Assembly: GCA_018401435.1 (NCBI GenBank)
Contig: JAGYJW010000017.1
Location: 1 to 64,000, forward strand
Direction: 5' to 3'
From: Deltaproteobacteria bacterium
Lineage (GTDB): Bacteria; Myxococcota_A; UBA796; UBA2385
Length of the DNA: 64,000 nucleotides
The notes below the pieces were generated by a model. The model was not told the DNA's origin. It worked only from the letters and a program-made list of their open reading frames with translations, and did no database searches. Shown here one piece after another: positions 9,096 to 18,214 of this stretch (position 1 is the first letter of the stretch; each line of letters starts with the position of its first letter). The position numbers were made by a program, and so were the translations under genes.

Positions 9096-10880
9096 TCAGG
9101 CGGCGGGCTGCCCCTCGGCCGGACCGCTGTCCCCGGTCTCGGTCGGGCGGGCCTGCTGGGGCCGCGCCTCCTCCAACTCAATCCAGAAGATCGCGCCCCG
9201 GGGCTTGTTCTCATCCACACCCACCCTGCCGCCCATGGCCTCGGCCAGGTGCTTGACGATGGCCAGGCCCAGCCCCGTCCCGCCCACCTGCCGGGCCCGA
9301 CCCGGGTCCACCCGATAGAAGCGCTCGAAGATACGGGGCCGGTGGTGGGCGGCGATGCCAGGCCCCTCGTCGGCCACCTCCACCCGCACCCGGCCCGCTG
9401 GGGTCCGGTGGCTGCGCACGGTCACCGCGCTGCCGTCGGGCGTGTACTTGCGGGCATTCTCCAGCAGGTTGACCAGCACCTGCTCCATGGATCCGGCGTC
9501 GCCCATCACCGCCAGATCCGCCGGCAGCTCCAGGTGCACCTGCTCGACCCGGGCGCCCAGACGCGGCCCCAACACGCCCAGCACCTGCTCGGCCAGCTCC
9601 CGCAGGTAGACCGGGCTGCGCTCCAGCTCCAGCCGGCCCTCCTCCAGGCGGGAGATCTTGAGGAGATCATCGATGAGCAGGGCCAGGCGGCGGGTGTTGC
9701 GGCTGATGGCCTCGATGAAGTGTGCGGCGTATTCCGGGTCGTCCAAGGCGCCGGCCTCCAGGGCCTCGGCGCTGGCCTGCACGATGCTGACCGGCGTGCG
9801 CAGCTCGTGGGAGACATTGGCCACAAAATCCTTGCGAACGCGCTCCAGGCGCCGAACCTCGGAGTAGTCGTGCATCACCATGGCCACGCCACCATCGGCC
9901 AGGGGGGTGGCCACCACCTTCAGCCGGTAGGGGCTGTGGCCGGGGCGGCGCAGATCCACCTCCACCGTCGTGCGTTCGCCCGCCCGCGCTTTTTCGGCAG
10001 CCTCGGCGATGGCCGGCACGCGGATCACCTCCAAGAGCGGCCGGCCATAGCTGTCGGGGGCCACCCCAAAGATCTCCTGGCCAGCGGTATTGACCAGGGC
10101 CAGGCTGCCCTCTCCGTCCAGGGCGATCACCGCCTCGCTCATGCCTCCCAGCACGGCCTCGAAGCGGCGCCGCTCGGCCGACAGGTCGCGCACCACCCGG
10201 TCGATGGCGTCGGACAGCGCCTTGACCGAGCCGGCGATGCCGGCCATCTCCGTGACGGCGGTGGAGCTTTGCAGCGGGGGCATGGGCTCGCCCCGGGCCA
10301 CCGCAGTGGTGTCGTGCAGCAAGCGGCGCAGGTCCCGCGACATCAAGCGCCCGGATAGCGCGGTCATCAGGCCGGCCACCCCCACGCCCAACAGGCCGGC
10401 CAGCAGCAGCACATCGCGCACGCGATCGGCCGGGGCGCGGACCTCGGCCAGGCTGCGGCTGAGGCGCAAGGCCCCGGCCGGCGTGGGCACGGCCACGGCC
10501 AGCACCCCCCCGTCGCGCTCGGGATGGCGCTGGGCGCTGCTTCGGCCGGCCAGGGCGTCGGCCACCTCGGGCAGCAGGGTCGCGTCGATGGGCAGGCCGC
10601 CAGAATCGCTGAGAATCTGCCCCTCATGCCCATAGCGGCTGATTCGTACGCCCAGGCGCTGCGCCGTCTCGGCGGGCGTCGCCGCCCGGTTGGCGTCGGA
10701 CTCGGCCAGCACCCAAGCGAGACCCATCAAGGACCGGCTGGCCTGCTCCTCGACAAAGGGCCCAAAGGCCAGCTTCACCCAGGCGGTACTCACAAGCGCA
10801 TAGACCGCCACCAACGCCAAGGACACGCCGAAGATGCGCGCCCGAAAGCCCAGCAGACGGCGCCCGCCCGGGGCGGCCAT
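9096..10880 (-). CDS. phoR: PhoR-like sensor histidine kinase
   Basis: N-terminal TM, HAMP-like region, PAS, VSHELRTPVS H-box, NLLENARKYTP N-box, DEGPGIAAHHRPRIFERFYRVD, GGTGLGLAIVKHL. ATG at 10880 overlaps the phoB stop. Confidence 0.95.
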   Translation of the reverse strand: MAAPGGRRLLGFRARIFGVSLALVAVYALVSTAWVKLAFGPFVEEQASRSLMGLAWVLAESDANRAATPAETAQRLGVRISRYGHEGQILSDSGGLPIDATLLPEVADALAGRSSAQRHPERDGGVLAVAVPTPAGALRLSRSLAEVRAPADRVRDVLLLAGLLGVGVAGLMTALSGRLMSRDLRRLLHDTTAVARGEPMPPLQSSTAVTEMAGIAGSVKALSDAIDRVVRDLSAERRRFEAVLGGMSEAVIALDGEGSLALVNTAGQEIFGVAPDSYGRPLLEVIRVPAIAEAAEKARAGERTTVEVDLRRPGHSPYRLKVVATPLADGGVAMVMHDYSEVRRLERVRKDFVANVSHELRTPVSIVQASAEALEAGALDDPEYAAHFIEAISRNTRRLALLIDDLLKISRLEEGRLELERSPVYLRELAEQVLGVLGPRLGARVEQVHLELPADLAVMGDAGSMEQVLVNLLENARKYTPDGSAVTVRSHRTPAGRVRVEVADEGPGIAAHHRPRIFERFYRVDPGRARQVGGTGLGLAIVKHLAEAMGGRVGVDENKPRGAIFWIELEEARPQQARPTETGDSGPAEGQPAA

Positions 10881-11584
10881 CAGCGCCCCTCCGAATCCGG
10901 CCGGTCCTTGAAGCGGTAGCCGACCCCCCGGATGGTCTCGATATAGTCGCCCGCCTCGCCCAGCTTCTGGCGCAGGCGCTTGACGTGGGTGTCCACCGTG
11001 CGCGTCGTGACGGCGTTGTTGATGCCCCAGACCTCGTCCAGCAGGGCCTCGCGGCTCTGCACCCGGCCCTTGCGGCCGACAAAGGTCAGCAGCAGGCGGA
11101 ATTCGAGGGCGGTGAGCGCGATCTCCTCCTGGCCCACCCACACCCGGTGCGCCGCCTGGTCCACCTTGAGATCACCGAAGCTGCTGACCTCGCCCGAGGC
11201 CTGGGCGGGGCGGCTGCGGCGCAGCACCGCCCGCACCCGCAGCAGCAGCTCTCGGGTGCTGAAGGGCTTGGTGACATAGTCGTCGGCCCCCACCTCAAAG
11301 CCCACCACGCGGTCGATCTCCTCGCCCCGGGCGGTCACCATCACGATGGGGATCTCGCCGGTGCGGGGGTCGGCCTTCAGGCGCCGGCAGACCTCGGTGC
11401 CGGGGAGATCCGGCAGCATCAGATCGAGCAGGACGAGGTCGGGAAGCGGATCCTGAAAGGCGAGGTTGAGGGCCTCGCGGCCGTTGTTGGCCACGCGCAC
11501 CTCGAAGCCTTCGCGTTTGAAGGCGAAGGCCAGGGCGCGGGTCAGGTCGGTCTCGTCGTCTACCAGCAGGATGAGTTCTGACAT
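10880..11584 (-). CDS. phoB: PhoB-like response regulator (OmpR family)
   Basis: Receiver domain LLVDDETDLTR...LLDLMLPDLPG...KPFSTREL plus winged-helix VDTHVKRLRQKLGEAGDYIETIRGVGYRFK. Confidence 0.95.
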   Translation of the reverse strand: MSELILLVDDETDLTRALAFAFKREGFEVRVANNGREALNLAFQDPLPDLVLLDLMLPDLPGTEVCRRLKADPRTGEIPIVMVTARGEEIDRVVGFEVGADDYVTKPFSTRELLLRVRAVLRRSRPAQASGEVSSFGDLKVDQAAHRVWVGQEEIALTALEFRLLLTFVGRKGRVQSREALLDEVWGINNAVTTRTVDTHVKRLRQKLGEAGDYIETIRGVGYRFKDRPDSEGR

Positions 11585-11720
11585 CTGCCCCTCTTAGCGC
11601 GGGTCGATGGCGGGCGCGTGACGTCTGCGGCCCAAGGCCTTGACCACAGCTTGTGCTTCCAGTGACCGACCGCCGTGATACCCTCGCGCAACGGCGTGTG
11701 GCGGCCTGTGGAGGATATCA

Positions 11721-12608
11721 ATGCTGAAGCACATCACCGGCATCGCCGGACTGGCCATGCTCGCGGGCTGCTACCTCAGCCCCAACGACCCCACCGCAAA
11801 TAGCGAAGAATCGGGGCTGACGGGGTCGGGCGCCTCCAACACCACCTATGGCGAGGTGGGCGAGGGTCGCGGCCGCTTCGACGAGGGCCCCTTCACCATC
11901 TACTGGCGCTGGTATGACACCTGGGAACAGGGCACCTGCGTGCAGATCGACGTGCGCAACAATGGCGACACGCTCAGCTGGTGGGACCTCACCCTGGACC
12001 TCGACCAGCCCCTGACCCAGTGGACCTATGAGTCCGGCGCCTTCTTCTGGCCCGAGGGCGACCAGCTGCTCATCGAGCCCGAGTCCTCGGGCAGCTTCTC
12101 GCGGCGCGCGACCAAGAAGTTCAACTACTGCGCAGAGCCCCGGGCCGCGATCGTCGGCGCCACCGTCAACTACGAGCTTAGCGGCTCGGGGTCCAGCGGA
12201 TCGAGCGGCGACGGCAGCAGCGGCGACGGCGGCGACGGCAGCAGCGGTGACGGCGACGGCGGCGACGGTGGTTCGAGCGGCGGCCTGAGCGAGCGCGGGG
12301 AGCTCTTTCCTGCCCCCTTCACCCTGCGCTGGCGCTGGGTCAGCAGCTGGGACGGCGGCAGCTGCACCCAGGTCACCTTGATCAACGGCGACCGCGACCT
12401 CGCCGAGTGGGAGCTGCTGCTCAACCTCAGCGGCGACGCCCGCCTGAGCAGCGAGTGGGGCGCCTGGTATGTGCCCTCCGGCGACTCCATGCGGGTGGAG
12501 CCCAATGGCAGCGGCGTCTTGCGCGCCGGCGCCACCGTGGACTTCGGCTACTGCACCGAACCCCAGACCGCGATCACCGACGCCCGCGCCACGGTCACCG
12601 CCGACTGA
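11721..12608 (+). CDS. Lipoprotein with two tandem CBM2-like domains joined by a Gly/Ser/Asp linker
   Basis: Lipobox MLAGC. Homologous repeats PFTIYWRWYDTWEQGTCVQIDVRNNG...KFNYCAEPRAAI and PFTLRWRWVSSWDGGSCTQVTLINGD...DFGYCTEPQTAI around SSGDGSSGDGGDGSSGDGDGGDGG. Confidence 0.85.
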   Translation: MLKHITGIAGLAMLAGCYLSPNDPTANSEESGLTGSGASNTTYGEVGEGRGRFDEGPFTIYWRWYDTWEQGTCVQIDVRNNGDTLSWWDLTLDLDQPLTQWTYESGAFFWPEGDQLLIEPESSGSFSRRATKKFNYCAEPRAAIVGATVNYELSGSGSSGSSGDGSSGDGGDGSSGDGDGGDGGSSGGLSERGELFPAPFTLRWRWVSSWDGGSCTQVTLINGDRDLAEWELLLNLSGDARLSSEWGAWYVPSGDSMRVEPNGSGVLRAGATVDFGYCTEPQTAITDARATVTAD

Positions 12609-13865
12609 AGGCCGCCCAGTCCACGGGCACGCCCAAGACCCAGGCGCCCGCGAGCACTCGCCCGATCAGATCGGGGTCGGAGCGCTTGCGGCGCAGGGCC
12701 GGCATGATCTCGGCGTGCAGGCCAGAGCTGTGGGCGAGCCCGCTGAGAATGGGCTGTGGGCCGACCTCTACGGCCAGTTGCACCCCCGCCTGAACCAGGG
12801 CGCGCACGCCGTCGGCAAAGCGCACGGCGCCCCGCACATGGCGCACCCAATAGGCGGCATGGGTCGGGCCCCCCGGCGGCGCGCTGCCCGGACCCACCCA
12901 GGCGCCATCCAGGTTGCTGATCAAGGCGCGATCACCGGGCCGCAGGGCCACACCCGCGGCCACCGCCGCGAAGGCGTCGAGCATGGGGTCCATGAGGGGC
13001 GAATGAAAGGCGTGGCTGACCATGAGGCGGCTGCCGCGCAGGCCCTGGTCGGCCAGCCGGGCCTCGACCGCCGCGACCCCGGCCTCGCTGCCCGAGATGA
13101 CCACCTGCTCGGGCGCGTTGATGGCGGCGATGTCCACGTCTTGCACCCCCGCCAGGGCGGCGCGCACCGTGGGCTCATCGGTCTTGAGCGCGGACATCGC
13201 ACCCCCCGGGGGCAGCGCGCCCATCAGCTGCCCGCGGGCCACCACCAGCCGGGCCGCGTCGTGCAGCTCCATCATGCCCGCCACGCAGGCCGCCGCAAGC
13301 TCGCCAATGCTGTGGCCCACCATCACCTCCCCGCGCAGGCCCCAGTCGGCCAGCAGCCGGGCCAGGGCGACCTCGACGGCGAAGAGGGCGGGCTGTGTCC
13401 AGGCCGTGTGGTTCACGTCGCCCTCGGCCTCGGGCAGACCGAGGATCACCGGCAACAAAGGGGCCGGCAGGTGGGCATCGCAGGCGGCGCAGGTGGCGTC
13501 CAGGTGCGCGGCAAAGCGCGGGCTGGCCGCCCGCAGCCCGGCGGCCATTCCTGCATACTGGGCGCCCTGGCCGGTAAAGAGCAGCGCAACGCGTGGCGGG
13601 CCCGAGACGCCGCCGTCGGGGCCCTTGGCCGCAGAGGTGGGCGGACGGCCGTCAACCACGCGCTGAAGCTGCTTCTCGGCCTCTGCCGGGTCGGAGAGCA
13701 CCAGGGCCAGCCGGTGGGCGCCGGCGGTGCTGCCGCCAGCTCTGCCGCCCAGTCGGCGGGGGCGCCGTCGCCGGACTGGCAGCGCGCCAGCAGGCCGCGG
13801 GCCTGGGCCAGCACGGCGTCGCCATCGGCACCCGACAAGGGGAGGATCACGGGGAGAGCGGACAT
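12595..13865 (-). CDS. Stand-alone PKS-type malonyl-CoA acyltransferase, reading frame broken near 13718-13730
   Basis: MSALPVILPLSGADGDAVLAQARGLLARC... in one frame, continuing as AHRLALVLSDPAEAEKQ...LFTGQGAQYAGMAAGL...VGHSIGELAAA...VSHAFHSPLMDPML in another. One added base restores the full ORF. Confidence 0.82.
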
Positions 13866-14023
13866 TGGGGGCTCCTGAAGCAGCGCCGCCCCGTAACCGG
13901 CCCGGCCCGGCGGCCGGGGAGCCCCCCCAAGGCGATCGCCAACCCTCGGACAGTTTCTGACCGGTGTGTTGACAGGTCCAGGCAAAGGGGAGAGGCTGCC
14001 CAAGAACCCGCCCCGGTGCACCC

Positions 14024-15721
14024 ATGTTGCAGCTCCTCCGCATCCGCAACCTCGCCATCATCGAAGAGCTGGAGCTGGAGCTCGGCCCCGGCCTCAACGT
14101 CGTCAGCGGCGAGACGGGTGCTGGCAAGTCCATCCTGATCGCTGCCCTCAAGCTGGTCCTGGGCGAGCCCGGCGGGGCTGGCCTGGTGCGAACGGGCGCC
14201 CAGAAGGCCGAGGTTGAGGCCCTCTTCGACCTGTCCGACGACCCGAACGCAAGGGATCGCCTCGCCGCCGAGGGCATCCCTTGCGACGCCGACGAGCTGG
14301 TCGTGCGCCGGGTGGTCCACGCCAGCGGGCGCACCCGGGCCTACCTGGGTGGCAGCCTGGCCACCGCCGGCCAGCTGGCCCGCCTGGCGGCCGGGCTGGT
14401 CGACATCTCCAGCCAGCACCAGCACCAGACCCTCACCGACTCCACCTGCCACCTGACCTACCTCGACGCCTTCGCCGAGCTCCACCCCCAGCGCGAAGCG
14501 GTGGCCCAGGCCTTTGGCGCGCTGCTGCGCTGCCGCAAGGCGCTGGAAGAGGCCGAGTCTGCGGTGCGGGAGCGCGCCCAGCGCGAGGATCTGCTCAAGC
14601 TGCAACTCGACGAGATCGAACGCCTGGACCCAAAAGCCGGCGAGATCGACGAGCTGTCCAGCGAGATCGAGCGCCTGCGCCACGCCGACCGCCTGGTGCG
14701 GGTGGCCAACACCGCCCAGCTCGCCCTCTATACGGCCGATCGCTCTTTGTGCGGCCAGCTTGCGGCCCTGCTGCGGCCGGTCACCGATGCCGGCCGGTTG
14801 GATCCCGCCCTGGGACGCCTCTCCGAGCGCCTGGACTCTGCCCGCCTGGAGTTGGAAGAGGCCGCCCGCGACCTCAGCATCTATGCGGCGGATCTCGACC
14901 TGGACCCCGCCCGCTTCCAGGCCATGGAGGATCGCCACCAGGCCCTGCGGCGCCTCTGCCGCAAGCACGGCTGTGACCTGGAGGGCGTGCTGGCCTTCCG
15001 CGCCGCCGCCGCCGAAGAGCTGCTGGCCCTGGGGGACGCCGAGGGCCGGGTGTTGGAGCGCGAGCAGGAGCACGACAAGGCCCAAGCCGCCGCCCGGGTG
15101 GTGGCCGATCGGCTGAGCGCCGCCCGAAAGGCCGCGGCAACCCGGCTGGGGGACGCCATCACCGCAGAGCTGGCCAGCCTGGGCATGGGCGGGGCGCGGG
15201 TGCTGGTGGAGGTGGCCCCCCTCGGCGCCGAGGGCGAGCTGGCCCTGGACGGCGCCCGCCTGACGGCCACCGGCATCGATCGGGTCGAATTCCTCATCGC
15301 CCCCAACCCCGGCGAGAGCCCCCGCCCGCTGGCCCAGGTGGCCTCGGGCGGAGAGCTCTCCCGCTCCTTGCTCGCCCTCAAGCGGGTGCTGGCCGGCGTC
15401 GGCCCCGTCGGCACCTATGTCTTCGACGAGGTGGACACCGGCGTGGGCGGCGCGGTCGCCGAGGTCATCGGCCAGAAGCTCGCCCAGGTCGCCCGACACC
15501 ACCAGGTGCTGAGCATCAGCCACCAGCCGCAGGTCTGCGTCTATGCAGACCACCACTTCCATGTGCGCAAAGTGGTCAAAGCCGGGCGCACCTTCTCCAA
15601 GGTGGGCCTGCTGGACGAGAATGGGCGCCAGGTTGAGATCGCCCGCATGTTGGGCGGCATCGAGGTGGGGGAAGCCGCCCGGGACGCCGCCCGGGCCCTG
15701 CTGGCCGGCGCGGGCCGCTGA
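14024..15721 (+). CDS. recN: DNA repair protein RecN
   Basis: MLQLLRIRNLAIIEELELELGPGLNVVSGETGAGKSILIAALKLVLGE...QVASGGELSRSLLALKRVL...VFDEVDTGVGGAVAEVIGQKL. Confidence 0.97.
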   Translation: MLQLLRIRNLAIIEELELELGPGLNVVSGETGAGKSILIAALKLVLGEPGGAGLVRTGAQKAEVEALFDLSDDPNARDRLAAEGIPCDADELVVRRVVHASGRTRAYLGGSLATAGQLARLAAGLVDISSQHQHQTLTDSTCHLTYLDAFAELHPQREAVAQAFGALLRCRKALEEAESAVRERAQREDLLKLQLDEIERLDPKAGEIDELSSEIERLRHADRLVRVANTAQLALYTADRSLCGQLAALLRPVTDAGRLDPALGRLSERLDSARLELEEAARDLSIYAADLDLDPARFQAMEDRHQALRRLCRKHGCDLEGVLAFRAAAAEELLALGDAEGRVLEREQEHDKAQAAARVVADRLSAARKAAATRLGDAITAELASLGMGGARVLVEVAPLGAEGELALDGARLTATGIDRVEFLIAPNPGESPRPLAQVASGGELSRSLLALKRVLAGVGPVGTYVFDEVDTGVGGAVAEVIGQKLAQVARHHQVLSISHQPQVCVYADHHFHVRKVVKAGRTFSKVGLLDENGRQVEIARMLGGIEVGEAARDAARALLAGAGR

Positions 15722-15729
15722 ATGGGGAT

Positions 15730-16140
15730 TCAGTGGTCGGGGATGGGGTGCTGGTTGGCCGCCCAGGCGCCGGCCACCGGCAACTGATACCACTCGCCCG
15801 CGTTGGCCCTGGCGCAGGCCACCAGCTCATAGATGAAGTAGACCGGCACCGTCACCAGCAGCCCCCAGCCGCAGGTGAGCAGGGCCACCGGCACCGAGAT
15901 CCCCGCAAAGAGCAGCCCGAAATACAGCGATTGCAAGCTGTGAAAGGCCACGAAGCGGGACTCGACCTTGCCGCCCTGGCTGCTGATGGCGCCCAGGGCG
16001 TCCTGGCGCAGCAGGTAGATCACGAGCGGGCCCACGATGCCACCCTCCAGAAAGCTGAGGGCGTGGCTGATCAGGGCGAGGGTGCGCTCGTCCCGGGTGG
16101 TGGACGGGCCCACGGGCTCGGGGGCGACCAGCTCGGACAT
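15730..16140 (-). CDS. DUF4870-like small membrane protein
   Basis: ALISHALSFLEGGIVGPLVIYLLRQD...SRFVAFHSLQSLYFGLLF pattern. Confidence 0.8.
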   Translation of the reverse strand: MSELVAPEPVGPSTTRDERTLALISHALSFLEGGIVGPLVIYLLRQDALGAISSQGGKVESRFVAFHSLQSLYFGLLFAGISVPVALLTCGWGLLVTVPVYFIYELVACARANAGEWYQLPVAGAWAANQHPIPDH

Positions 16141-16188
16141 GGGGGCTCCCGGGGGTGGGCTTGGGACCGAGACGCGGCCGGGCTCAGA

Positions 16189-17268
16189 CTATTGCGTAGA
16201 TTTGGGCCCGGCGATCTGCCGGCCCCGGTCGCCCGCTTGCTCGGTGATGGGCTTGTTGAGCACGATCTCGAGGCCGGCGTTGCGCCCGTGGTGCCAGGCT
16301 GCACCGCGTTGCAGCACGGTGCGCCGCGCCGATTGCACGCTGGGGTAGCGGCGGTCCATCCAGTCCTCCAGTCCGGCGTCGCCCACCCACACCAGGCCCT
16401 CTTCCCGGCTGGCCTCGGCCTGCTGGGACAGCTTCTCGTAGAAGCCCACCATGACCCCCGACAAGAAGCGCCTGCGGTCACGATCGCCCGAAATGCGGTA
16501 CTGCAGCTTGTGATCCCGCCACAGGCGCTCGGAGGTCTCCAGCAGAAAGCCATGCACCCAGGTCGCGATCTCCAGGTTTTCGGGCCGGCCGCTGACCTCG
16601 AGCACCCGACCGCGCTGGCCCTTGACCGGATCGAAGGACCACACCCAGAGGCAGCGCACAAAGAAGTGTTGGCCCAGCAGGCCGCTGAGGATGCGGTCGT
16701 GGGACTGCAGCCGCTGGCTGGGCTGCCCCAGCCAGGTGACGTGGTAGTCGCCGGTGGCGGCGCCGGCGGCCTGGGACAGGTTGTGCTTGAGCATGAGCTT
16801 CTGGGCGGCGTTCATGGCCGCCTGGGCCTCGTGCACCTCGGGGCTGTCGGCCAGGGCCAGCAGCCGCTGGACCCGCCGCAGCACCTTGTCCCGCTCGGGG
16901 TCGGCCGGGGCGTCGGGCAGACCCTGGGCCCGCCCGTCGATGCCCAGCTCGGCGCAGAGGGCCTGAAAGCGGGCGCCATGGGGCCCCTCGTTCTGGATGC
17001 CCAGCACCTCATCGCAGTATTGGTGGGCCATCTCGTGCTTGAGCACCTCCAGCACCACCCCCCAGGGCCGCTCATGCACCAGCCGCCGCGACAGGGCCAG
17101 GGTGCGGCTGCGGCGCTGCCAGCGGCCCAGCTGCGTCTCGGTGTCTTCCAGGGACAGCACCGGCGCCTTCATCGCCCGCCGGAAGTGGCGGATGTTGAAG
17201 GTGCGCCAGGCGTCGCTCAGCTCGTGCAGCAGAGCATTTTCGGCAATATCGGCAACCCGACCGGACAT
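16189..17268 (-). CDS. SprT-like zincin fused to DUF2786
   Basis: VLKHEMAHQYCDEVLGIQNEGPHGARFQALCAELGI (SprT-like HExxH) followed by RRVQRLLALADSPEVHEAQAAMNAAQKLMLKHNL (DUF2786). Confidence 0.87.
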   Translation of the reverse strand: MSGRVADIAENALLHELSDAWRTFNIRHFRRAMKAPVLSLEDTETQLGRWQRRSRTLALSRRLVHERPWGVVLEVLKHEMAHQYCDEVLGIQNEGPHGARFQALCAELGIDGRAQGLPDAPADPERDKVLRRVQRLLALADSPEVHEAQAAMNAAQKLMLKHNLSQAAGAATGDYHVTWLGQPSQRLQSHDRILSGLLGQHFFVRCLWVWSFDPVKGQRGRVLEVSGRPENLEIATWVHGFLLETSERLWRDHKLQYRISGDRDRRRFLSGVMVGFYEKLSQQAEASREEGLVWVGDAGLEDWMDRRYPSVQSARRTVLQRGAAWHHGRNAGLEIVLNKPITEQAGDRGRQIAGPKSTQ

Positions 17269-17300
17269 GGGGCCTCCCAGGGGGGCCTATCCAGCGCCGC

Positions 17301-18143
17301 TCACTCCTGCAGGGCCTCTCTCAAGGCGCGCAAGCAGGCCAGATCGGGGTCGGCCTCCCGACCGGCCAGGGCCTGGTCGAGGCTGGCGAGGGCGGCCTCT
17401 CCCTGGCCGTCCTGGGCCAGCAGCAGGGCGCGATCGTGCAGATCGCCCACGCTGTCGGGGTCCAGCACCAGGTTCCGTTCGGTGGCCCGCATGGCACCCG
17501 CCATGTCGCCCCGGCGCACCCAGGACCGCTTCAGGTTGTTGTTGATGCGTTGCATCGTGGCCCGCCCCGAAACCGGCGCGATGAAGCGCTGCCAGGCCTC
17601 GGGCTCGACCTCGGCGCTGCCCGCCACCCGCTTGAGCAGGCTGCGCATATCGGGCTCGCGCAGCACCCGCCCGCCGTTGAAGGGGTCGATGAAGAAGGGG
17701 GGCTCGACCTCGGTGGGGCGGACGACAAAATGGCCGGGAAAGCCCACGCCCGCGACCTTCATGCCGATTCTGCGGCCCACCTCGACATAGACCAGGGACA
17801 ACAGGATGGGCAGGCCGAGCCTTCGGTCCAGAACGCAGTCGAGCAGCGAATTCCGGGGATCGTCATAGCTGGTCTCGTCGCCCTTCAGCCCCTGCTCGGT
17901 GAACAGGAGGTGGTTCAAGGCGGCGATCTGCACGAAGAGGTCGGCCCCCCGCCGGCCCGCCACGCGCTCGGCGAGGCGGTCCAGGGCCGCGAGCGGGACA
18001 GCCGGGTCCAGACCCGGCTGCTCCTCTGCGGCAAGCCGCGCGGCGGCCTGATCCAGGGGCAGATCGTCGCCATGGGAGGCCACGAGGTGTACCAGCGCCG
18101 CACGGTGCGGGCAGGTCCGAAGCAAGGGGTCGAGGTCGCGCAT
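17301..18143 (-). CDS. SirB1-type transglutaminase-like/TPR protein
   Basis: ALNHLLFTEQGLKGDETSYDDPRNSLLDCVLDRRLGLPILLSLVYVEVGRRIGMKVAGVGFPGHFVVR and a C-terminal TPR-like tail. Confidence 0.88.
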   Translation of the reverse strand: MRDLDPLLRTCPHRAALVHLVASHGDDLPLDQAAARLAAEEQPGLDPAVPLAALDRLAERVAGRRGADLFVQIAALNHLLFTEQGLKGDETSYDDPRNSLLDCVLDRRLGLPILLSLVYVEVGRRIGMKVAGVGFPGHFVVRPTEVEPPFFIDPFNGGRVLREPDMRSLLKRVAGSAEVEPEAWQRFIAPVSGRATMQRINNNLKRSWVRRGDMAGAMRATERNLVLDPDSVGDLHDRALLLAQDGQGEAALASLDQALAGREADPDLACLRALREALQE

Positions 18144-18214
18144 GGTCGGCTCTACCCGAGGTCCAGGGCCAAGGCGAATGCCAGCACCCGTGACCGCCTG
18201 CAAGCTGGCCGCGA

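Noticed and set aside
9048-10358. 436-aa plus-strand ORF opposite phoR
   Set aside because: Antisense shadow of a clear histidine kinase.
13969-13974. TTGACA -35-like hexamer upstream of recN
   Set aside because: No convincing -10 element at suitable spacing and no recognisable LexA box, so not reported as a promoter.
13847-15793. 648-aa minus-strand ORF opposite recN
   Set aside because: Antisense shadow of recN.
15733-17790. 685-aa plus-strand ORF
   Set aside because: Antisense to DUF4870, SprT/DUF2786 and SirB1 genes, all with real domain motifs.
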